Source: Ruegeria arenilitoris
GTDB lineage: Bacteria > Pseudomonadota > Alphaproteobacteria > Rhodobacterales > Rhodobacteraceae
NCBI RefSeq assembly: GCF_013032855.1
Contig: NZ_WQDA01000002.1
Location: 744,001-808,000 of the forward strand
Direction of reading: 5' to 3'
Length of the DNA: 64,000 nt
The position numbers and the translations under genes were made by a program. This document shows, piece after piece, positions 52,070-60,814 of this stretch (positions are counted from its first letter, which is position 1; the number at the start of each line of letters is the position of its first letter). The notes under the pieces are model-generated. The model searched no databases. It saw only the letters and a program-made list of their open reading frames with translations, and was not told the DNA's origin.

Positions 52070-53308
52070 ATGGAGATCGGACGAAAGTTAAGTGGCATTT
52101 CACGGCGGGACTTTTTCCGCGTTGCCGGACGCTATGGCATGAGTTCCACTCTGCTGGCAGCGGGGGGTTTCGGTGGGGCCATGAGCCTTGCCAATCTCGC
52201 GCAGGCGGCTGAATCCACGTATGAAAAACGATTCTCGAAAGAGCCCAAGCATACGCTGAAATTCGGCGCGGCAGGTTTCAACACGCGCAACCTTCTCATC
52301 GAACGGGCCGGCGCCATCGAGTTCGCCCGCGACCTCGAAGAGCGCACGGACGGTGAGATTCGCATTGAGTTCATCGGCGACAACCAGATCTGCGGTCAGC
52401 TGAGCTGTGTCGAGAAAACCCAGCAGGGAATCGTGGACATTTACGCGGCCTCGACCCAGAACTCGGCCGGTGGCGCACCCTATCTGAACGTGTTGGACTA
52501 TGCCTACATGTTCCCAAGCCGCGCGGCGCAGTATCATTTCTTCTACAGCCCCGCCAGCCAGCGGATCCTGCGCGAGCCGCTCGAAAAGCGCCACGGGTTG
52601 AAGTTCCTGTTCACCCACTGCGAATTGCGCGGGCTGCAGATGGGGTCGACCTTTGCGGACAAGCCCACCGTCACCAAACTGGAAGAGCTGTTTGGCACCA
52701 AGAACCGCGTGACCGGCACTCAGCTGGGTCGGATCGCGATGCAGCTGCTGAACCTGAACCCGGTTCCGGTGGCTTGGGAAGAAACGCTGGATGCGCTGAA
52801 GACCGGTCTGATCGATGGGGCCGAAACCTGGGCATCGGCGGTGGCCTACGCGAACATGGCACCGGTCGTTTCCCAGTCGGTCAACCTCAAGTTCTTCTGC
52901 GGTACCGAACACACGTCGATGTCGGCCAAGGTCTTCGACGGCCTGGGCGGCGAGCTGCAGGATGCGGTCATGGAATCGTCCTACTTCACGCAGGCCCTGA
53001 TCCAGGGTGCAAACGAAGCCGCGCTGCTGAACACGGTCGGCTTCTCGGATCCGCAGCTGCCCAACACGATCTTCGCCGAGAACGGTGTGCGTGCGGCCTT
53101 CCTGCCGGACGACCAGATCAAGCTGGCCGAGGAAATGTGTGCCCCGAACTTCAACCCGGAACCCTGGGCGGAATGGCGCGAGCGCCTGAACAAATGGGCC
53201 GGCGGCATCGACACCTATCAGGAGATCTACGACATCGCGCGCGAGATCCCGGCAGACACCCTGCCGGAAAATGTCGAGCCGCGCCGTTGGTGGATGGGCC
53301 AAGCCTGA
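52070..53308 (+). CDS. TRAP transporter solute-binding protein (DctP family), Tat-exported
   Basis: 412 aa. The N-terminus has a twin-arginine signal (SRRDFFRVAG, RR at 12-13) and hydrophobic core, with cleavage likely after AQA around residue 44. The body (KFGAAGFNTRN, FARDLEERTDGEIRIEF, VPVAWEETLDALKTGLIDGAETW) is a DctP-type binding protein. It captures an organic acid or related solute in the periplasm. ATG 52070 has GGGAGGA 6 bases upstream. It heads the operon binding protein, small permease, large permease, IclR. Confidence 0.93.
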   Translation: MEIGRKLSGISRRDFFRVAGRYGMSSTLLAAGGFGGAMSLANLAQAAESTYEKRFSKEPKHTLKFGAAGFNTRNLLIERAGAIEFARDLEERTDGEIRIEFIGDNQICGQLSCVEKTQQGIVDIYAASTQNSAGGAPYLNVLDYAYMFPSRAAQYHFFYSPASQRILREPLEKRHGLKFLFTHCELRGLQMGSTFADKPTVTKLEELFGTKNRVTGTQLGRIAMQLLNLNPVPVAWEETLDALKTGLIDGAETWASAVAYANMAPVVSQSVNLKFFCGTEHTSMSAKVFDGLGGELQDAVMESSYFTQALIQGANEAALLNTVGFSDPQLPNTIFAENGVRAAFLPDDQIKLAEEMCAPNFNPEPWAEWRERLNKWAGGIDTYQEIYDIAREIPADTLPENVEPRRWWMGQA

Positions 53309-53374
53309 TAAACTGATTTGAATCGGCCCCGCGTGGGCCGGTTCATCCGAAGACCGACTGGGAGGACGGGGTTC

Positions 53375-54040
53375 ATGTCATTTTGGGCAGACATTGGCGC
53401 GATATTCAGCGCCTTTCTCAGCCAGGATTCCTTTGAAATTCAATCAGCGTTGGAGTCCGACGCAGCGTGGGTTGTCGGCGCCGTCGTTGCTGCGCTGGGC
53501 GGGCTTCTGGTCATGCTGATCTATCGCAAGGTTCCCTTCATCGAGCGCCATCTGGAACGATCCGTTATGGTGTATTCCTATCTCGCCATTGCGCTGATCA
53601 TCTTCTGGGGCGTGATCGACAGGTTCGTCTTCAATGACCAGGAACCCTGGTCCACAACGATTCCACCCTTGCTGTTCATGGTGATGGCGTGGTTCGGGGC
53701 CTCCTACAACGTGCGCCTCAGAACGCATTTGAGCTTCAGCGAATTTCGGACCGCGATGCCACGCGGCGGGCAGTTGGCCTGCCTGATCTTGGACGCGGTG
53801 CTGTGGTTCATCTTCGCGGTCATCGTCATCGTGACCACGTCGCGGCTGGTGGCCTTGTCAGCGTCCAACTTCCAGATCGTTCTGGGCACGGACAACGTCA
53901 TGCAGTGGTGGTTCCTGCTGGCGGCACCGTTGTCATTCTTTCTTATGGTCGGCCGAGTGTTCCAGAACCTGGCGGACGATCTGCGCAACTTCAAAACAGG
54001 CGAGCCGCTGATCAAGCAGGCCGTGATCGGGGCAGACTAA
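53375..54040 (+). CDS. TRAP transporter small permease (DctQ-type)
   Basis: 221 aa with four main hydrophobic segments (VGAVVAALGGLLVMLIY, YSYLAIALIIFWGVID, LILDAVLWFIFAVIVIV, WWFLLAAPLSFFLMVGRVF). The region after the second, WFGASYNVRLRTHLSFSEF, is typical of DctQ. It has an extra N-terminal 40 residues compared with short DctQ proteins. GGGAGGA precedes ATG 53375. Its stop overlaps the start of the large permease by one base (TAATG). Confidence 0.87.
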   Translation: MSFWADIGAIFSAFLSQDSFEIQSALESDAAWVVGAVVAALGGLLVMLIYRKVPFIERHLERSVMVYSYLAIALIIFWGVIDRFVFNDQEPWSTTIPPLLFMVMAWFGASYNVRLRTHLSFSEFRTAMPRGGQLACLILDAVLWFIFAVIVIVTTSRLVALSASNFQIVLGTDNVMQWWFLLAAPLSFFLMVGRVFQNLADDLRNFKTGEPLIKQAVIGAD

Positions 54041-55398
54041 TGGCAGACGGAACTTGGGTTACTTTAATTTCGCTCGGCGTGACATTCCTGTTCATGTTGG
54101 GCGTGCCGGTCCTTCTGGTCATCGGTTACTGGGTGATCGGCTGCTCGTTTGTTCTGGGCCTGACGCTCGACAACATGGGCGCCGAGCTTTTGAACGTGTT
54201 CAACAAGGGCTTCGCGCTGCTGGCCATGCCCCTCTTCATCCTGACCGGAGACCTGATCAACAAGTCGGGTATCGCCCGAAGGCTCAGCGACTTCGCCTAT
54301 GCCTGTCTCGGTTGGATACGCGGCGGTCTGGCGATGGCTTCGCTTGGGGCCTGCGGGTTGTTCGCGGCGATCTCGGGGTCGAACTCGGCCACGACAGCCA
54401 CGATCGGATCGATGCTGCACCCCGAGATGGTCAAGGGCGGGTATGACGAACGCTTCAGCGCCGCAACCGCCGCGGCAGGCGGCACGGTCGGCATCATCAT
54501 CCCGCCGTCGATCATCTTCATCGTCTACGGTTTCCTGATGAACCTGCCGATTTCCGAACTGTTCGTGGCCGGCATCCTGCCCGGCGCGCTGATGGTGATC
54601 GGGATGCAGTTTGCCTGCTGGATCATCTGTCGCATGAACGGCTGGGGTCACCTGATCCCGCTGCAGCTGAACCGCGTTCTGAAAACCGCCTTCGGCGCAT
54701 GGCTTGGCTTTTTTGCCATCGGTCTTGTGCTGTGGGGCATCTACACCGGCAAGTTCTCTCCGACCGAGGCCGCCGGGGTCACTGTTGGCTTCTGCGTCAT
54801 CGCCGGGCTGGTGAGTTATCCGATCAACCGGATCATGGGCGCCCGCGACGATGTTTCCCCAACGGACAAGAGCTTTGCCGAAATGCTGGTGGTCGAGGGT
54901 TTCACGATCCCCGAGATCCCGTCAATCGTCATCCGTTCGGCACAGATCACCGGGATCCTGGCGCCTCTGATTGCCATCTCGGTGGTGATGCAGCAGATCC
55001 TTTCCCTGCTGGGGGCTCAGGAAACGATCGGCAATTTCGTGACCTCGATGGGGGGCTACCATGCTGTTCTGTTCACCTCGATGGTGATCGTGTTTTTCTC
55101 GGGCATGGTTCTGGAGAGCCTGCCGGTGACCATCATTCTGGCTCCGATTCTGGCGCCGATCGCAGCTTCGGTCGGGATTGATCCGATCCACTTCTCGGTG
55201 ATCTTCCTTGTCGGAGCATCCATCGGCTTCATCACGCCGCCATACGGGCTGAACCTGTATGTCGCCTCGGGAGTTACGGGCGTGCCGTATTTCCGGCTTC
55301 TGCGGTATACGGTGCCTTATCTGGTGGCGTTGCTCTCGGTCTGGATTCTGGTGTCACTGGTGCCTGATCTGGCCTTGATACTACTGCCGAAAAACTAG
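54040..55398 (+). CDS. TRAP transporter large permease (DctM-type)
   Basis: 452 aa, about 12 membrane segments. DctM signatures include FALLAMPLFILTGDLINKSGI, AAISGSNSATTATIGSMLHPEM, GGTVGIIIPPSIIFIVYG and SIGFITPPYGLNLYV. It is the Na+-coupled membrane subunit. The reading frame continues upstream through the small permease gene, but ATG 54040 is the family start and overlaps that stop, so the longer form is rejected. Confidence 0.95.
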   Translation: MADGTWVTLISLGVTFLFMLGVPVLLVIGYWVIGCSFVLGLTLDNMGAELLNVFNKGFALLAMPLFILTGDLINKSGIARRLSDFAYACLGWIRGGLAMASLGACGLFAAISGSNSATTATIGSMLHPEMVKGGYDERFSAATAAAGGTVGIIIPPSIIFIVYGFLMNLPISELFVAGILPGALMVIGMQFACWIICRMNGWGHLIPLQLNRVLKTAFGAWLGFFAIGLVLWGIYTGKFSPTEAAGVTVGFCVIAGLVSYPINRIMGARDDVSPTDKSFAEMLVVEGFTIPEIPSIVIRSAQITGILAPLIAISVVMQQILSLLGAQETIGNFVTSMGGYHAVLFTSMVIVFFSGMVLESLPVTIILAPILAPIAASVGIDPIHFSVIFLVGASIGFITPPYGLNLYVASGVTGVPYFRLLRYTVPYLVALLSVWILVSLVPDLALILLPKN

Positions 55399-55409
55399 AC
55401 TGTAGCCGG

Positions 55410-56189
55410 ATGACCGCGACGGACACACAAGACAAGGACACCCAGATTCCAACGAACCTGCGCCTGTTGCTGATCTTGGAAGAGGTCGCGCGGCGCGGGG
55501 TCGCGGTCAAACCGGCAGACCTGATCGAAGCGTTGGGTCTGGCAAAGCCGACGGTCCACCGGCTGCTGCAGACGGCCGAGGCCGAAGGGTTCCTTCAACG
55601 TGATCTGGACGGCCGGTCCTATGGGCCCGGCCCCCGGTTGCGGCAGATGTCCGTGAACACCGTTTCGTCCGAACACCTGCGCACGGCCCGCCTGGCTATC
55701 CTGCGCGGAGTGGCCGACGAAATTGGTGAGACCTGCAACCTTGCCATCCCCGACCGCGAGGGGATGATCTATCTCGATCGGGTCGAGACCAAATGGCCGC
55801 TGAGAATCCAGCTGCCGATCGGGACACAGGTGCCGTTCCACTGCACCGCCAGCGGAAAGATGTACCTCTCGACCCTGCGCCGAAACACCATGGATGGGTT
55901 TCTCTCGGCCCGCGGGCTGACCGCGAACACCGAGAAAACCATTACCGACCCCACGTCCATGCGTGCCGAGATCGCCAAAATCGCCCAGAACGGTTACTCG
56001 ACCGACGACGAGGAGTTCATGCCCGGCATGGCCGCCGTCGCGGTTCCGGTCTTTGACGAGAATGACCGGCTTGCGGCCACTCTGTCCGTGCACGCCCCCA
56101 CGCAGCGGCACGATCTGACAAGCCTGAAGCAATTCCTGCCACTGCTGCAGTCCGGGGCACTCAAACTGTCGGGTCTGCTTGCTTCATAG
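55410..56189 (+). CDS. IclR family transcriptional regulator
   Basis: 259 aa. The winged helix at residues 15-80 has LRLLLILEEVARRGVAVKPADLIEALGLAKPTVHRLLQTAEAEGFLQRD. The effector domain (from about 85) includes GETCNLAIPDREGMIYLDRVE, PFHCTASGKMYLS and the C-terminal AAVAVPVFDEND. It follows the large permease gene by 11 bp and probably senses the TRAP substrate, controlling the TRAP/GMC genes. Confidence 0.92.
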   Translation: MTATDTQDKDTQIPTNLRLLLILEEVARRGVAVKPADLIEALGLAKPTVHRLLQTAEAEGFLQRDLDGRSYGPGPRLRQMSVNTVSSEHLRTARLAILRGVADEIGETCNLAIPDREGMIYLDRVETKWPLRIQLPIGTQVPFHCTASGKMYLSTLRRNTMDGFLSARGLTANTEKTITDPTSMRAEIAKIAQNGYSTDDEEFMPGMAAVAVPVFDENDRLAATLSVHAPTQRHDLTSLKQFLPLLQSGALKLSGLLAS

Positions 56190-56287
56190 GGTGGCGAACA
56201 CGGGACCGAGCCGAGCGGAGGCGAGTAGTGATCTCGCCCAACCGACATGAGCAGACACAGAATTGACGCGTAAACTCCGACAAAAAA

Positions 56288-56806
56288 TCAGTTGCCTGCC
56301 CGGGCTTCCGCCTCGGTACGTTGGCGTTGAATCGCGCGTTCGCGTTCGGGCCAACTGTCCTTGATGAACGCGAGGATGTCCCAGATATCCTGATCGGACA
56401 GGCTGTCGGCAAATCCCGGCATTCCGCTTTGGACCCCCGAGACTCCCATTCGCTTGAGCATCTCCTCGCCGCCCAACTTGGTATAGTCGAACAATAGGCC
56501 ATCGCCATGATGCCAGGTGTGCCCGGTTCGATCATGCGGCGGGGCTGGCAGGACGCCGTCCGCATCAGGCGTTTGCCAATCGGCTTGACCCTCCAGCTTG
56601 GCCCCGTGACACGACGCACAGTTTTCGGCATAAAGCGCCGCCCCACGTAGCGGATCGGCGGATGCACCGTCAGGCACCCCTTTCGACATCCACCATTGAG
56701 CGCTGGCTACACCGATGATCACAACGGCCACCGGTGTACCCCATTTCATCATTGGCGAGATCGCTCGGCGCGGCGGCTCCACCTTTTTACCCTTCGTCAT
56801 GGGCAT
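56288..56806 (-). CDS. Membrane-anchored monoheme cytochrome c
   Basis: 172 aa. A basic start, one N-terminal hydrophobic segment (WGTPVAVVIIGVASAQWWM, about 22-40) as an uncleaved anchor, then CASCH heme motif (C63-C66-H67) and a likely Met ligand in SGMPGF. Class I fold. Its start overlaps the end of the diheme gene (about 14-20 bp, depending on which of two ATGs is used). Last gene in the five-gene cytochrome operon. Confidence 0.88.
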   Translation of the reverse strand: MPMTKGKKVEPPRRAISPMMKWGTPVAVVIIGVASAQWWMSKGVPDGASADPLRGAALYAENCASCHGAKLEGQADWQTPDADGVLPAPPHDRTGHTWHHGDGLLFDYTKLGGEEMLKRMGVSGVQSGMPGFADSLSDQDIWDILAFIKDSWPERERAIQRQRTEAEARAGN

Positions 56807-57686
56807 CGAGCAGATAGGTGGCCATGGCGCGGTGGTCTTCTTCGGTCAGGAAGCGGGTGCCGTAGGTCACGACCTCGCCCATTGCGCCGCCGAATACGTC
56901 ACCGTCGGGCATGATACCTGTGCGCAGGGCATAGGCCAGGCTGTCGACCGTCCAGCCCCGCCTCTGCAGGGTTGCAGAGTCGATGGCCGGCGCCTTGTCG
57001 CCGCCCGGCAATGCATCACTGCCCCTGAAGCGCTCGGAATCCGATTTGCGGGCACCCAGCAGATTGCGCCCGGTGTGGCAGGCGGCGCAGTGGGTGGCGC
57101 CTTCGACCAGCAGCCGGCCGCGGTTCCACACATCACCTTTGCCGGGGACCGGATCGGTGCGCGGAGGATCAAGGAAGGCCGCGCGCCACAGTTTCAGCCC
57201 CCAGCGCTGGTTGAAGGGAAAGGCCATCTCTTGCGCGCGGGACGGCGTGGCCGCCGGGGGCACGGTCTGGAACGCCGCCCACAGGTCGGCGATGTCCTGA
57301 TCGGTGAATTCGGCGTAGAACGGGTACGGGAAGGCCGGGTAATAGGGCTGCCCGTCCGGCGCCACGCCTTGGCGTACGGCCTTGGCGAATTCCTCGATCG
57401 TCCAGCCACCGATTCCGTGGTCCGGGTCGGTGGTCAGGTTGGGGGAATACAGCGTGCCAAAGGGTGTCTTTAGCTTGACGCCGCCGGCCAGGGGCGCGCC
57501 GCCCTCGGCGAAGTTGGTGTGGCAGGCGATACAGCCGCCCGCCCGCGCCAGGTAGGCCCCGCGGTCAACGTCGCCCGTCAGGTCGGGCAGTTGCGGCGTC
57601 AGACCGATCGGCCACGCGATTACGGCGGCCAGCCCCGCCGCAGCCAGTACGGCAGAGGCAAGGACCAGACGATAGAGGCGTTTCAT
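56787..57686 (-). CDS. Diheme cytochrome c
   Basis: 299 aa. Signal or anchor at residues 5-30, then two class I heme domains: CIACH (around 52-56) and CAACH (around 202-206), with Met ligands likely in the later segments such as GIMPDGD. Architecture resembles cytochrome subunits of periplasmic dehydrogenases, with motifs YSPNLTTDPDHGIGGWT and PYYPAFPYPFYAEFTDQDIADLWA. No dehydrogenase is adjacent, so the electron donor is unknown. Confidence 0.9.
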   Translation of the reverse strand: MKRLYRLVLASAVLAAAGLAAVIAWPIGLTPQLPDLTGDVDRGAYLARAGGCIACHTNFAEGGAPLAGGVKLKTPFGTLYSPNLTTDPDHGIGGWTIEEFAKAVRQGVAPDGQPYYPAFPYPFYAEFTDQDIADLWAAFQTVPPAATPSRAQEMAFPFNQRWGLKLWRAAFLDPPRTDPVPGKGDVWNRGRLLVEGATHCAACHTGRNLLGARKSDSERFRGSDALPGGDKAPAIDSATLQRRGWTVDSLAYALRTGIMPDGDVFGGAMGEVVTYGTRFLTEEDHRAMATYLLDAHDEG

Positions 57687-57695
57687 CGAAGCACC

Positions 57696-58268
57696 TTATT
57701 CCGACCGAAACCGCGTGTGACAGGCCGAGCAGGTCTGGCCCAGCATCATGAACACGCCATCGGCGGGCATCTCGGACAGCTCCTCGCGCCCGGGGGGGCC
57801 GCCCGTCATGGCCCCGCCCCCCATCATCGAAGCGCCGCCCATCATGCCCGATCCGCCCATCATGCCGGACCCTTGCCCGGCACCGGCCATCATCAGCCCG
57901 TTGTCGGCCGCCAAGGCCAGCCCCTCGGCATAGGTCTGCAGCTGTTCGGCCAGTTCGGCGAAGGCGTCCCAGTCCTGCCAGATCGCGGGTTTGGCCTCGG
58001 AGGGCATGCCATCGCTGCCTTCGGGGAACAGCCGGGTCATGCTGTCGCCGGCATGGCGGCCGATCGTCTCGGCTGCGTCTCGGACGGTGCCGGCGTCATA
58101 GGTCGTCTTGCCCTGCATCATCGGCGTCAGGGTCTTCATGGCGTCCTTCATGGCGGACATGCCGTCCATGCGTTCCTTCACGATCCCGGTGGCGCCACCA
58201 TGCGCCAGGGCGGTCACGGCCACCATCCACGCCAGCACGGCGCCCGTCGTCAGCTTGAAAAAGGTCAT
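57696..58268 (-). CDS. Class II cytochrome c (c'-type) with Met/Gly-rich insert
   Basis: 190 aa. Signal peptide 1-22 (ending LAHGG), a helical bundle body typical of cytochrome c' (IVKERMDGMSAMKDAMKTLTPMM, PAIWQDWDAFAELAEQL), and the C-terminal heme motif CSACH (180-184). Residues 126-156 between the last helices contain repeated MMGG/GSGMMGG units, an insert not usual in the family. Methionines of this kind often bind Cu(I). It is central in the operon of four cytochromes and a His-rich protein. Confidence 0.88.
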   Translation of the reverse strand: MTFFKLTTGAVLAWMVAVTALAHGGATGIVKERMDGMSAMKDAMKTLTPMMQGKTTYDAGTVRDAAETIGRHAGDSMTRLFPEGSDGMPSEAKPAIWQDWDAFAELAEQLQTYAEGLALAADNGLMMAGAGQGSGMMGGSGMMGGASMMGGGAMTGGPPGREELSEMPADGVFMMLGQTCSACHTRFRSE

Positions 58269-58322
58269 CGTCTTGTCCTGTATGTCTGCTTCAACTCGCC
58301 CCCAGAAGAGGCCTTACCTGAC

Positions 58323-58664
58323 TCAGGACACGGCGCGCGGCGGGGGCGGGTCGAACAGGGCCACCGGCAACATCCGATACCGGCCCGACGGGATGGCACG
58401 GCGGCTGATCCTTGAGACCAGCGCGGAAACGACGGGTGCGGCTACGGTCATGGCCACGCCGTTGCAGAAGGCCCCGCCGTGGCAATGGCCCGGGTGGCCC
58501 TTTTCGACATGGTCGGGGTCGGATGCTTCCAGATCGACGACGGCATGTGTGCCCCCATCGCCCCCATGCGCAAAGGCGGGTTCCGAGAACACCAGAATAC
58601 CGGCCAGAACCAGGCCCAAAGCCAGAAACCACCGTCCGATCATCCTGTCCGCCCAGCTGTGCAA
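58323..58664 (-). CDS. Small exported His-rich protein
   Basis: 113 aa. Signal peptide (MIGRWFLALGLVLAGILVF, ending PAFA) then AHGGDGGTHAVVD and EKGHPGHCHGGAFCNGVA, giving several His and two Cys that look like a metal site. The C-terminus, MLPVALFDPPPPRAVS, resembles proteins seen with copper-resistance genes. MHSW or MIGR may be the true start. It lies between two cytochrome genes of the operon. Confidence 0.68.
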   Translation of the reverse strand: MHSWADRMIGRWFLALGLVLAGILVFSEPAFAHGGDGGTHAVVDLEASDPDHVEKGHPGHCHGGAFCNGVAMTVAAPVVSALVSRISRRAIPSGRYRMLPVALFDPPPPRAVS

Positions 58665-58667
58665 GGT

Positions 58668-59117
58668 TCAGTTTATCCCGTTCTCGCGCTGCAGTTCCCT
58701 GACATAGGCAACGATGCCCTGCACGTCTGCACGGGTCAAGCCAGCCACCGGCGGCATGTCGCCAAAGCGCCAGTGGTGGGCCTGAACACCATATTGAACC
58801 GCCCGCTGAAAAGCCTCGTCCCCGTGGTGGCTGGGCTCATAGATCTTGTGCACCAAGGGCGGAGCCAGGCCTTCCAAACCCGTGGCATTCGCCCCATGGC
58901 AGACAGCGCATTTGACGTCAAAGGCAACCTTGCCCATCTGGGCCGGCGCACTGAACGTCGCCGGCACGCTGACTTGCGCGATCGGGTCCCCCCGCGACAG
59001 CGACGAGGTGTCAGGCACCTCCATCGAGTGCCCTGCAGGTTGTTGGCTGAGGTTGTAGGCGAACACGGCAGCGCCTGCGATCAGAACGCCGCCCACCAAT
59101 GGCGTCAGTTTGTTCAT
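58668..59117 (-). CDS. Monoheme cytochrome c, first gene of the operon
   Basis: 149 aa. N-terminal hydrophobic anchor or signal (LVGGVLIAGAAVFAYNL, 7-23), heme motif CAVCH (70-74), and a Met ligand in GDMPPVAGL. Class I cytochrome c. It opens the five-gene cluster (cytochrome c, His-rich protein, cytochrome c', diheme cytochrome, anchored cytochrome), three bases separating it from the next gene. Upstream 59118-59401 holds no recognised gene, only the promoter region. Confidence 0.9.
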   Translation of the reverse strand: MNKLTPLVGGVLIAGAAVFAYNLSQQPAGHSMEVPDTSSLSRGDPIAQVSVPATFSAPAQMGKVAFDVKCAVCHGANATGLEGLAPPLVHKIYEPSHHGDEAFQRAVQYGVQAHHWRFGDMPPVAGLTRADVQGIVAYVRELQRENGIN

Positions 59118-59401
59118 CGGCTCGTTTCACTCGGTTGTTTTTTGGCTTGGCGCGGGCGGCACCAAAACGGTCTGACACTGATCAAACCTGCTTGACCTGC
59201 CGGTCTTGCCGCCTTGCGCACAGTTTCGGGTGACCGTTTGCCCCATTCCCGCGCTGGAAGGTCAAGAGAAGTTTGCGGCAAATTTCCCCCAAAGCCGACG
59301 AAGGACTGCAGCACCGAAACGTCAACGCCGAGCTGGGCCGCGCACGAAGCCATCAGTTGGAACTTGAAGACTTCTTAGCGGCGCAGGCTGCGACGGGTCT
59401 G

Positions 59402-60736
59402 TCAGTACTTCGCCAGAGATCCGAGTATCTTCTTCCGTATATCGGGGTCACCCGGAAAGATCCTTTGCACCAGAAATTCGGATGGAAAATCCGGCCACGT
59501 GGCGTCCAACTCATCAACAAGTCTTTGCGCTTCGTCAAAATTGCCCAGCTGATCATGAGCGACGGCCTGGAACAAAAGTGATGGCCCGCTTACGGGCGCT
59601 CCTGCAGCAGGCGCACCCTGAAAGGCATCGACAACGTTTTCGTAGTTCCCGAGCACAAGCTGCGATACGCCCCAGATATTTCTCGCCCCAAATCGGCCGG
59701 ACCCTGATCTGACCCGCGACGGATTGCTGACCTCCGCCGCTAGTTCAGGCTCGTTCGCAATCAGGGCGGCAATTCCGACAAGGTCAAGTACATGCCCATC
59801 TTCAGGCGCAAGTTCGGCAGACAGGCGCGCGTAATTCAAAGCCTCATCCGCATCGCCCGACACCGCCAATCGCCACGCATTCGAGGCATTGGCCCATGCA
59901 CCCGACGGCGACAACTCAAGCGCCGTTCCTGACATTTGGGATGCTTGGCGCAACAGATCATCTCGTGTGTCCTCGTCTTGAGACAGCAGAGCCAGTGTGG
60001 CCAAGACCTGAGCCATTCCCGCATAGCCATCGGGCAAGGCCGGGTCGAGCCCGGTGGAATGCTGGAACATTCCCAGGGCGATCTGCTGGCGTTTGACATC
60101 GAAGACCGGAAAGAACATCCCCCGCGCCTGATCCGCCAGGTTGGCCGCCTGCAATCTGGCAAGCGATTGCTGACCAAGCGCAGCCCGTTCGGCCTGCCGG
60201 GTGGTGTTGGAGGGTTGCCCGACCTCGTCGTTGCCGGGTCCCAGCCACATGCCCAGCATGACGATCATGGCCACAACGCCCAGCCCGACCAACAGAAGTC
60301 CACGCAGGTGCCTGGCCCCGCCGGGCGGGCCGTGGCTTGCCAGGTGTGACTTCGGATCATCCGGGGAAGCTTGGTGCGAAAACCGCGGCTTGTATCCGCC
60401 GGGATCGACGAAGATCCGAACGCCCTGGCCGTCCCAATGGTCTTCGTAAAACTCACGCAGCAAACGCCGTAGTCGCCTCGCCTCTACCCGAACCAGATTT
60501 CGACCGCCGCTGCCATCAATGCTGCGGCCGTACACTTCGACGGCAATGGCCTTGCCGCGGATCTGGGAACCGCGACCGGCGAGGGTTTCCTCGACGACAT
60601 AGGTCAGAAACTGCTGAAGCCGGGGCGAAGTTTGGAACTCGGCGCTGGCAACAACGTCACGCAGCGCCTGCCGAACCAGGTCAGGTGATGGCAGCCCAAC
60701 ATCTTGATCTATCGATAAATCATTGGCTTGGTTCAC
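59402..60736 (-). CDS. Membrane-anchored protein with N-terminal DNA-binding-like domain and TPR-like region
   Basis: 444 aa. Residues 15-118 (SAEFQTSPRLQQFLTYVVEE, RGKAIAVEVYGRS, NLVRVEARRLRRLLREFYED, GVRIFVDPGGYKPRF) match a domain found at the N-terminus of alphaproteobacterial cyclase/TPR proteins and resemble a transcriptional-regulator fold. A membrane segment follows (LRGLLLVGLGVVAMIVMLGMWLG, about 145-167). Residues 190-444 are helical repeats of TPR type (ANASNAWRLAVSGDADEALNYARLSAELAPEDG). Likely a membrane-bound regulator of the divergent MBL/CobW/sulfatase genes. Confidence 0.7.
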   Translation of the reverse strand: MNQANDLSIDQDVGLPSPDLVRQALRDVVASAEFQTSPRLQQFLTYVVEETLAGRGSQIRGKAIAVEVYGRSIDGSGGRNLVRVEARRLRRLLREFYEDHWDGQGVRIFVDPGGYKPRFSHQASPDDPKSHLASHGPPGGARHLRGLLLVGLGVVAMIVMLGMWLGPGNDEVGQPSNTTRQAERAALGQQSLARLQAANLADQARGMFFPVFDVKRQQIALGMFQHSTGLDPALPDGYAGMAQVLATLALLSQDEDTRDDLLRQASQMSGTALELSPSGAWANASNAWRLAVSGDADEALNYARLSAELAPEDGHVLDLVGIAALIANEPELAAEVSNPSRVRSGSGRFGARNIWGVSQLVLGNYENVVDAFQGAPAAGAPVSGPSLLFQAVAHDQLGNFDEAQRLVDELDATWPDFPSEFLVQRIFPGDPDIRKKILGSLAKY

Positions 60737-60814
60737 TGCAAACTCACCCCCAACTCACGGTGACTCACTTGGCCGCCCCGGTCAACCGCACGCATCTTGA
60801 TGCGAGAATAGATA

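Noticed and set aside
53689..54039. 117-codon N-terminal extension of the TRAP large permease
   Set aside because: It overlaps the small permease gene in another frame; the family start is ATG 54040 with a TAATG junction.
59273..59581. 102-codon plus-strand frame before the TPR-type regulator
   Set aside because: Half of it overlaps the real minus-strand gene and the rest has no start signal.
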